From contig NZ_JADKYM010000011.1 of the NCBI RefSeq assembly GCF_015475875.1, positions 58,018-122,017 of the forward strand: 64,000 bases of DNA, written 5' to 3'. The position numbers and the translations under genes are program-made. This DNA is from Sphingopyxis solisilvae. Lineage in GTDB: Bacteria > Pseudomonadota > Alphaproteobacteria > Sphingomonadales > Sphingomonadaceae. Below are positions 58,576 to 64,000 of the stretch, one piece after another (the stretch's first letter is position 1; the number at the start of each line of letters is the position of its first letter). The notes below the pieces were generated by a model. That model searched no databases and was not told the DNA's origin. It saw only the letters and a list, made by a program, of their open reading frames with translations.

Positions 58576-58640
58576 TAGTCTGGATTTAAGACTTGACGCC
58601 GCCGTGCGCAAGCGACGATAAGGTCTGCAATCCAGACTAA
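58575..58640. promoter_or_regulatory. Divergent hxlR/thioesterase promoters with a 12-base inverted operator
   Basis: Perfect inverted arms TTAGTCTGGATT (58575-58586) and AATCCAGACTAA (58629-58640), starts 54 bases apart. Plus-strand promoter: TTGACG (58593-58598), 18 bases, GATAAG (58617-58622). Minus-strand promoter: TTGCGC (58611-58606), 17 bases, TAAATC (58588-58583), which overlaps the first arm. One arm covers each promoter's start region. Confidence 0.78.
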
Positions 58641-58655
58641 ACAAGGCTCTCCCCC

Positions 58656-59090
58656 ATGCGCGGACACCGTTTTGCCAGCAACGACGAAGCCGTCGCTTAT
58701 ATGAAAAGCGTCGCGGTCGACGCCTCGGGCTTTACCGCCTTCCTCGGCGTCGAACCGCTGCGCTGTTTCGAGGGTGAGGCCGAACTGCTGCTCGCGCTAC
58801 GCCCCGACATGACCCAACATCACGGCTTTGCCCATGGCGCGATCGTCGGGCTGATGGCCGACAACGCCTGTGCCTGGGCGGCGAGCAGCGTGATCGGCGA
58901 CGTCGTCACCGGCAGTTATACGATCAACTTCCTCGCGCCCGCCAAGGGCAGTCACCTGCGGTCGCGCGGCACGGTGATCAAGGCCGGCAAGCGCCAGGCG
59001 ATCGTCCGCGCCGATGTCTGGGCCGAAGGGGACGGCGAAGCGCCGCGCCGCTGCGCGATCGCGCAGGCAACGATCGTCCCGGTCGGCTAA
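58656..59090 (+). CDS. PaaI-family hotdog thioesterase
   Basis: A 144-residue hotdog-fold protein. ITQHHGFAHGAIVGLMADNACAWAA-type sequence (QHHGFAHGA, then LMADNACAW) carries the catalytic Asp and the HGG-like turn, and SYTINFLAPAKGSHLRSRGTVIKAGKR completes the domain. It hydrolyses acyl- or aryl-CoA thioesters. Divergent from hxlR with a shared operator. Its last 4 bases overlap the end of the convergent membrane-protein gene. Confidence 0.88.
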   Translation: MRGHRFASNDEAVAYMKSVAVDASGFTAFLGVEPLRCFEGEAELLLALRPDMTQHHGFAHGAIVGLMADNACAWAASSVIGDVVTGSYTINFLAPAKGSHLRSRGTVIKAGKRQAIVRADVWAEGDGEAPRRCAIAQATIVPVG

Positions 59091-59755
59091 CGAAAAATCT
59101 GCGACACGACGACAAATAGTACGAGCGCCTCGACCATCGCGCGCGACGCATGGCCGGCGGCGCGCCAGTAACCGCAGCGCAAATGGTGGGCGAACCACAA
59201 GATCTGGAGCGTGCCGAACCACAGCAACGCAAAGACAAGCAGCGCCAAACCGGCCACCTCCCACTCGATGTGCTTCGTCCGCATCAGGATCGAGGACACG
59301 CTGACCATCATCGCAAAGGGCGCAGTGACGTAGCATTGGCTGTAAAAGGGTGGTTTGAGCGGCCCGCGGTCGAGCTTCACATGCCGCGCGCGCACCATCC
59401 GCGCCGCCATGATCAGCGGAAAGATGCTGAAAAACGCGACCCGCACCAATATCAGGCTGCTGTCGTCGCTGATAAAGGCGCTTAGCCCGGTCTTGTCGAA
59501 AACGATCTGGTCCTGTCCAAGCAGCGACAGTTCGGCGGCGTGGGTCAGCGCGATGGTCAGCAGCAGGAACAAGGGCGGCGACAAAGTGTCGCTATATTGC
59601 CGCGCCGCCGGATCGCCGAGTTCGCTGTCGGCATAATCCATCATCTTGAGCGGCTGCGTCAGCGCGCGCCACAGCGTGACCGGATAAAAGACCAGCCACG
59701 ACATGATCTCATAGAGCAGTTCGTCGAGCGACTGGATGAGTTTCAGGAAATCCAT
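59087..59755 (-). CDS. Multi-pass membrane protein, unknown function
   Basis: A 222-residue protein with about four or five membrane helices: YEIMSWLVFYPVTLWRAL at the start, PPLFLLLTIALTHAAEL, LVRVAFFSIFPLIMAARMV, and two C-terminal helices ending VVSQIF. I do not recognise the family firmly; the layout is like Yip1-type permease-like proteins. The ATG at 59755 follows GGGGGCGGGCC. Convergent with the thioesterase gene (4-base overlap). Confidence 0.72.
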   Translation of the reverse strand: MDFLKLIQSLDELLYEIMSWLVFYPVTLWRALTQPLKMMDYADSELGDPAARQYSDTLSPPLFLLLTIALTHAAELSLLGQDQIVFDKTGLSAFISDDSSLILVRVAFFSIFPLIMAARMVRARHVKLDRGPLKPPFYSQCYVTAPFAMMVSVSSILMRTKHIEWEVAGLALLVFALLWFGTLQILWFAHHLRCGYWRAAGHASRAMVEALVLFVVVSQIFR

Positions 59756-59854
59756 TGGCCCGCCCCCATGTCCCGACAATCATCCATCGCGCTGATCGAA
59801 ATGTCCACTATGGTTCATTCCCGATCGATATTCTTGTCGGCCAATCCAAAATGT

Positions 59855-59866
59855 TATACTTGTATA
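59855..59866 (+). promoter_or_regulatory. Operator palindrome of the toxin-antitoxin pair
   Basis: TATAC-TT-GTATA is a perfect inverted repeat. It overlaps a -10-like TATACT (59855-59860), with TTGTCG 15 bases upstream as a weak -35. AAAGGAG follows at 59869 for the antitoxin ATG at 59883. Ribbon-helix-helix antitoxins repress their own promoter through such short palindromes. Confidence 0.65.
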
Positions 59867-59882
59867 GCAAAGGAGACTGCCG

Positions 59883-60101
59883 ATGCTCGCCATCCGCCTC
59901 GACAAGCAATTGGAAGATCGGCTCGCAAGCGCCGCGAAGCGGTCTGGCCGGACAAAAACCGCACTCGCCCGCAAAGCGATCGAGGAATATATCGACGATC
60001 TCGAAGACATCGCGCTACTCGAAGAAGCGCTGAACAATCCTGACGCGGGAAAAACGGTATCGCTAGAACAGATGCGGCGCGAGCTTGGCCTGGACGCTTG
60101 A
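59883..60101 (+). CDS. RelB/CopG-type ribbon-helix-helix antitoxin
   Basis: A 72-residue protein. The N-terminal strand and helices LAIRLDKQLEDRLASAAKRSGRTKTALARKAIEEYI form a ribbon-helix-helix DNA-binding domain; the acidic tail (about residues 40-72) would wrap the toxin. GGAG lies 8 bases before the ATG. The toxin gene overlaps its last 17 bases. Confidence 0.88.
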   Translation: MLAIRLDKQLEDRLASAAKRSGRTKTALARKAIEEYIDDLEDIALLEEALNNPDAGKTVSLEQMRRELGLDA

Positions 60102-60348
60102 TTTCGACGCAGCCGCACGCCGGCAGCTTCGCAAGCTGCCGCGCAATGTCGGCGAGCAAATTCTCGCCGGCTTGCAGCAGATCGCCGCCTTGGAAAACCC
60201 GCGCCAACGCGGCAAAGCCATGGTCGGCGAGCGAAAAGGTTATTGGCGCTATCGCATCGGCGATTATCGCGTCATCGTGCGCATCGAGGATCAAAGGCTG
60301 GTGATCGTCGTGATCGCCATTGGCCACCGGCGCGAAGTGTACCGCTAG
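60085..60348 (+). CDS. RelE/ParE-family toxin
   Basis: An 87-residue basic protein of the RelE/ParE fold: [66 protein letters not shown]. The C-terminal RVIV..GHRREVY block resembles RelE mRNA interferases (Arg and Tyr near the active site). It starts with a TTG inside the antitoxin gene and its last 4 bases overlap the convergent dxs stop. Confidence 0.88.
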   Translation: MAWTLDFDAAARRQLRKLPRNVGEQILAGLQQIAALENPRQRGKAMVGERKGYWRYRIGDYRVIVRIEDQRLVIVVIAIGHRREVYR

Positions 60349-62273
60349 GCCCGAACCCCCGCTTCCTCGACACCCGCGCTGTTGTGGCGCAGCGCCTTCA
60401 GCACGCAATCGACGATCTGCGGCGCGTTGAGCCCCGCGGCGTCATATTGCAGTTCGGGCTTGTCCTGATCCTGGAACATGTCGGGCAGGCGGAGCGTGCG
60501 CAGTTTCAGCCCGGCGTCGATCAGCCCCTCGTCGCTCGCCAAGGTCAACACATGCGCGCCCAGCCCGCCGACGCTGCCTTCCTCGACCGTCACGCACACT
60601 TCGTGGCTCGCGAGGGTCTTGCGGATCAGCTCCTCGTCGAGCGGCTTGGCGAAACGCAAATCGATGACGCTCGTCGACAGCCCGCGCGCCTCCAGCGTGT
60701 CGGCGGCCTTCAGCGCTTCGCCCAGCCGCGTCCCGAGCGAGAAGATCGCCACCGTCTTGCCGCTGCGCACAACGCGCCCCTTGCCGATCTCCAGCTTCAC
60801 CGGCACTTCGGGCAGCGCGACGCCGGTGCCGTTGCCGCGCGGATAACGGAAGGCGATCGGGCCATCGTCATATTCGGCGGCGGTGTAGGTCATATGGACC
60901 AGCTCGGCCTCGTCCGCCGCCGCCATCACCACCATGTTGGGCAGCGTCGCCAGATAGGTGACGTCGAACGATCCGGCATGCGTCGATCCGTCGGCGCCGA
61001 CCAGCCCGGCGCGGTCGATCGCAAAGCGCACCGGCAGATTCTGGATCGCCACATCATGGACGACCTGATCGTAAGCGCGCTGAAGGAAGGTCGAATAGAT
61101 CGCGCAGAACGGTCGCATCCCCTGCGCCGCGAGCCCCGCGGCAAACGTCACCGCATGCTGTTCGGCGATGCCGACGTCGAAGCTGCGCGTCGGATGCGCC
61201 TTGGCGAACTTGTCGACGCCCGTCCCCGACGGCATCGCCGCGGTGATCGCGACGATACGCGGATCGCTGTCGGCCAGCTTCGCCAGCGTTTCGCCGAAGA
61301 CATTCTGGTACGCGGGCGGTCCCGGCGGCGCCTTTGCCTGCTCGCCGGTGATGACATCGAATTTCTGGACGCCATGATATTTGTCGGCCGCCGCCTCGGC
61401 GGGGGCATAGCCCTTGCCCTTCACCGTCACCGCATGGATCAGCACCGGGCCATGGTCGCTGTCGCGGACATTTTCCAGGATCGGGATCAGATGGTCCAGA
61501 TTATGCCCGTCGATCGGCCCGACATAATAAAAGCCGAGTTCCTCGAACAATGTCCCGCCCATCGCCATGCCGCGCGCATATTCGTCGGTCTTTTTCGCCG
61601 CCTTGTGCAGCGGCTCGGGCAATTTGCGCGCAAAGCGCCGCGCGATTTCGCGCAGCTCGATAAACGGCCGCGACGACACCAGCTTGGCCAGATAGGCCGA
61701 CAGCCCGCCGACCGGCGGCGCGATCGACATGTCATTGTCGTTCAATATGACGATCAGCCGGTTGCCCGCCTGCTTGGCATTGTTCATCGCCTCATAGGCC
61801 ATGCCCGCCGACATCGACCCGTCCCCGATCACCGCGATCGCACGGCCCGGCTGGTCCTTCAGCTTGTTGGCGATCGCAAAGCCCAGAGCGGCGCTGATCG
61901 ACGTCGAGCTGTGCGCCGCGCCGAACGGATCATATTCGCTCTCGCTGCGCTTCGTGAACCCCGACAGCCCGCCGCCCTGGCGCAAGGTACGAATGCGGTC
62001 GCGACGTCCGGTGATGATCTTGTGCGGATAGCATTGGTGGCCGACGTCCCACACGATCTTGTCGCGCGGGGTATCGAACACATAGTGGAGCGCGGTGGTC
62101 AGCTCGACGACCCCCAGCCCCGACCCCAGATGGCCGCCGGTGGTCCCAACGGCAGAAATCATCTCGGCGCGCAGCTCGTCGGCGAACTGGCGGAGGTCTT
62201 CAGGCTTCAGCTTGCGGAGGTCGGCAGGGACATCCACCGTGTCGAGCAGCGGCGTATGCGGTCGATCAGTCAT
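60345..62273 (-). CDS. dxs: 1-deoxy-D-xylulose-5-phosphate synthase
   Basis: A 642-residue thiamine-diphosphate transketolase-like enzyme, the first step of the non-mevalonate isoprenoid pathway. [27 protein letters not shown], the ThDP motif [17 protein letters not shown], MDxx-type HDPG-like regions and [17 protein letters not shown] are all present, and length is normal. The product feeds quinones and the carotenoids of sphingomonads. Convergent with the toxin gene. Confidence 0.97.
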   Translation of the reverse strand: MTDRPHTPLLDTVDVPADLRKLKPEDLRQFADELRAEMISAVGTTGGHLGSGLGVVELTTALHYVFDTPRDKIVWDVGHQCYPHKIITGRRDRIRTLRQGGGLSGFTKRSESEYDPFGAAHSSTSISAALGFAIANKLKDQPGRAIAVIGDGSMSAGMAYEAMNNAKQAGNRLIVILNDNDMSIAPPVGGLSAYLAKLVSSRPFIELREIARRFARKLPEPLHKAAKKTDEYARGMAMGGTLFEELGFYYVGPIDGHNLDHLIPILENVRDSDHGPVLIHAVTVKGKGYAPAEAAADKYHGVQKFDVITGEQAKAPPGPPAYQNVFGETLAKLADSDPRIVAITAAMPSGTGVDKFAKAHPTRSFDVGIAEQHAVTFAAGLAAQGMRPFCAIYSTFLQRAYDQVVHDVAIQNLPVRFAIDRAGLVGADGSTHAGSFDVTYLATLPNMVVMAAADEAELVHMTYTAAEYDDGPIAFRYPRGNGTGVALPEVPVKLEIGKGRVVRSGKTVAIFSLGTRLGEALKAADTLEARGLSTSVIDLRFAKPLDEELIRKTLASHEVCVTVEEGSVGGLGAHVLTLASDEGLIDAGLKLRTLRLPDMFQDQDKPELQYDAAGLNAPQIVDCVLKALRHNSAGVEEAGVRA

Positions 62274-62319
62274 CGGGCCGTCATACTGGTAACCACCGAT
62301 ACTGTCGAACGAAAAGCCA

Positions 62320-62398
62320 ACCCTATCCCCTCCCGCTTGCGGGAGGGGCGGCGAGACTTGCGAACTTGTTCGCTAGTCGCAGCGGGGAGGGGAGGGGT
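62320..62398 (+). repeat. Palindromic repeat, family E, copy 3 (short form)
   Basis: CCCTATCCCCTCCCGCTTGCGGGAGGGG opens the element, followed by GCGAACTTGTTCGCTAGTCGC, the inverted version of the inner block in the long copies. It ends GGGAGGGGAGGGG just at the stop of the next minus-strand gene. It lies upstream of dxs. Confidence 0.82.
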
Positions 62399-62622
62399 TA
62401 TTCGCCGCCCTCGTCGCGTTTCGCCGCATCGACCTGCGCGTACAGCCCGCGCACCATCAGGTCGGTGAACACCAGCATCACCCCGATCATCCCGACCAGC
62501 AAGGCAACCGCGGCGACCGGGAACGGCCCGATGCTGTCGATCCGGCCTTGCCGCATCAGGACCGCCAGCATCACCGCAACGATCATCAGCGTATAGCCGG
62601 TCAGGCGACCGATGCGGTTCAT
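62398..62622 (-). CDS. Small two-helix membrane protein, unknown
   Basis: A 74-residue protein with two membrane helices (LTGYTLMIVAVMLAVLM and GPFPVAAVALLVGMIGVMLVFTDLMV) and an acidic C-terminal tail (AAKRDEGGE). I do not recognise the family. It lies upstream of dxs on the same strand with a palindromic repeat between, so co-transcription is uncertain. Confidence 0.7.
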   Translation of the reverse strand: MNRIGRLTGYTLMIVAVMLAVLMRQGRIDSIGPFPVAAVALLVGMIGVMLVFTDLMVRGLYAQVDAAKRDEGGE

Positions 62623-62825
62623 GCGCCCGTCAGCATCGCGGCGCCACGGAATTCGCGCTGCGCTCGGGAACCAAAGGCCGGGCGGCGCGATTGGGAGGGT
62701 TTGAGGATGCAGCGGCGCATGACCGGCACGATGCGTTCAAAACGGCGGTTCGGCAAGACGAACTATTTGCAATCGCTGGGTGATCGCATAGACCCTCGGT
62801 CACGAGGGGCAAGAATAGAGGATAG

Positions 62826-63851
62826 ATGCCCGATATGACGCCGCTCTCCCGCATGAACCGGACGATGTGCAAGGCGGGGCTTGTTGCCCTGTTCGCGATA
62901 GCCGGAATCGGCGCATCGCCGGTTGCGGCCGAGGATGCTGCTCCCCCGCCCGCGCTGGTCGAATCGCTGGACCCGGTTGCGACGCCGGTCGCCGCGCCCG
63001 CCGCGCGCTATCTTCAGACGACGGGCGACATCGATGACGAGATATTGCTTCCGGCGGCGCGCGACGACGATCGCGACGACGACCGCAAATGGTCACGCAA
63101 CTATTTTTCGGTCGCCGCCGGCGCGCTGAGCGTGCCCGACTATAGCGGATCCGACGAGCGGCGTTTGCTCCCCGCCTTTTATGTGCGCGGGCGCTACGAC
63201 GGCTATTCCTTTTCGACCCGCGGCACCAATTTGCAGGTCGACCTGATCCGCCAGCGGCGTGGGCAAAAGACCGATTTCAAATTCGGCCCGATCATCAGCC
63301 TGCGCGCCGACCGCTCGGGCAGCGTCAAGGACGCGCAGGTCGCCGCGCTCGGCAAGCGCAAGCTGGCGGTCGAGGCCGGGCTGTTCGCGGGGGTCACGCA
63401 AACCGGCGTCATCACCAGCGCGCACGACCAGCTCGGTTTCCGCGTCGTCGCGCTCAAGGATGTGTCGGGCCGTCACGGCAGCTGGGCGGCATCGCCGACG
63501 ATCGATTACGGCACCCCGCTGTCGAAACGCGCCTTCGTCGGCGTGTCGGCGTCGATGAACTTCTATGGCAAGGGGTTCGGCCGCTATTATTACGACATCG
63601 ACCCGCTGGGCAGCGCCGCGAGTGGCCTGCCGGTATACAGCGGCGCGGGGGCCAAAGCGGGCGCCGGCAAATATTCGTTCGGCGTGGCGGGTGCCTATTC
63701 GCTCTCGGGCGACCTGCGCAAAGGCTTCGTCCTGATCGGCGGCGCGCAGTACAGCCGCCTGACCGGCCGCTTCGCCGACTCGCCGATCGTGGCGCAGGCC
63801 GGCAAGCCCGGCCAGTGGCTGTTCGGCGGCGGGCTGGCGTATCAGTTCTGA
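62826..63851 (+). CDS. MipA/OmpV-family outer-membrane protein
   Basis: A 341-residue protein with a signal peptide (ALFAIAGIGASPVAA), a disordered Pro/Asp-rich stretch to about residue 90, and an MipA/OmpV beta-barrel. The barrel shows SVAAGALSVPDYSGSDERRLLPAFYVRGRYDGYSF, KFGPIISLRAD and a final strand WLFGGGLAYQF ending in Phe, the usual outer-membrane assembly signal. MipA is a scaffold for murein synthases in E. coli, whereas OmpV-like proteins may be porins. GAGGATAG precedes the ATG. The 149 bases after it hold only an AGAGGCGCAGAG repeat tract. Confidence 0.9.
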   Translation: MPDMTPLSRMNRTMCKAGLVALFAIAGIGASPVAAEDAAPPPALVESLDPVATPVAAPAARYLQTTGDIDDEILLPAARDDDRDDDRKWSRNYFSVAAGALSVPDYSGSDERRLLPAFYVRGRYDGYSFSTRGTNLQVDLIRQRRGQKTDFKFGPIISLRADRSGSVKDAQVAALGKRKLAVEAGLFAGVTQTGVITSAHDQLGFRVVALKDVSGRHGSWAASPTIDYGTPLSKRAFVGVSASMNFYGKGFGRYYYDIDPLGSAASGLPVYSGAGAKAGAGKYSFGVAGAYSLSGDLRKGFVLIGGAQYSRLTGRFADSPIVAQAGKPGQWLFGGGLAYQF

Positions 63852-64000
63852 GGGGTTGCGGCTGATTGCGGTCTTTTGCCCGAAGGGCAATGTCAGAACA
63901 GGATTCGCGCAGAGGCGCAGAGAACGCAGAGGGGAGCGCGGTTCAACTCTGCGATCTCCCATGAGGCGCTTCGTCGCCCGTGTCATCATGCTGATCATCG

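Noticed and set aside
60243..62468. A 741-codon plus-strand frame
   Set aside because: It is antisense to dxs. dxs has complete thiamine-diphosphate motifs, so this frame is a by-product of GC bias.
63875..63890. TTGCCC-GAA-GGGCAA hairpin after the MipA-like gene as a terminator
   Set aside because: The stem is short and no T-run follows, so I do not call it a terminator.
63961..64000. Possible start of a gene (MRRFVARVIMLII) at the window end
   Set aside because: Only 13 codons are visible, with no ribosome-binding site upstream; it cannot be judged from this window.
1..64000. tRNA, rRNA, CRISPR, integron, prophage or insertion-sequence features
   Set aside because: I saw no cloverleaf-like tRNA ends, no regularly spaced direct repeats, and no transposase, integrase or phage structural motifs on either strand. 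The repeats present are palindromic and dispersed.

Overview
The window is a high-GC chromosomal segment of an alphaproteobacterium, most likely a sphingomonad (Sphingopyxis- or Sphingomonas-like). The main evidence is gene content and order: rpmH-rnpA-yidD-yidC-engB, secB divergent from a Tim44-like gene followed by mltA and smr, rnd-lptC-lptA, purE-purK-folA, ribF/ileS/lspA/DUF3035, and a double cold-shock-domain protein. There are no rRNA or tRNA genes, no CRISPR array, no transposase and no phage genes. The species call is an inference from family resemblance; no search was run.

Layout. 1-9040: end of rsmE, a large secreted DUF11 protein, gshA, a membrane methyltransferase, a bactofilin with its M23 peptidase, two small proteins and comM. 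9218-17234: thirteen co-directional genes headed by a TetR regulator, rich in glutathione S-transferases (3), glyoxalase/VOC proteins (3), DUF1428, GFA, DoxX and a secreted hydrolase. 17322-22862: a ClpP-like secreted protein, a PGPGW protein, the rpmH-rnpA-yidD-yidC-engB run and a fourth GST. 23020-33468: DUF442, sterol desaturase, GMC oxidoreductase, DUF4136 lipoprotein, trpS, murJ, secB, then a Tim44-like gene, mltA and smr. 33693-43434: dapE, cupin, recQ, a Kef antiporter, an arsR-arsI-arsC-acr3 operon with visible operators, and an ATM1-type ABC exporter. 43975-49424: lptA, lptC, rnd, cold-shock protein with a leader peptide, dps, a GDT1-like protein and a diguanylate cyclase. 49631-63851: purE-purK-folA, dipeptidase, ribF, ileS, lspA, a DUF3035 lipoprotein, an hxlR/thioesterase divergent pair, a RelBE-type toxin-antitoxin pair, dxs and a MipA-like outer-membrane protein.

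Between the genes lie at least six families of palindromic non-coding repeats, most with two or three copies here. One related element is translated in frame inside ileS. The best candidate for a little-described system is the TetR-controlled thiol/VOC cluster: its regulator has a textbook -35/-10 promoter overlapped by a perfect 7-8-7 operator and placed so that the mRNA should start at, or within a base or so of, the start codon. The hxlR gene shows the same geometry. Other points of note are the cold-shock leader ORF, a tandemly fused DUF1428 protein, extra cysteine pairs in the arsenic proteins, and the mosaic composition of ileS.
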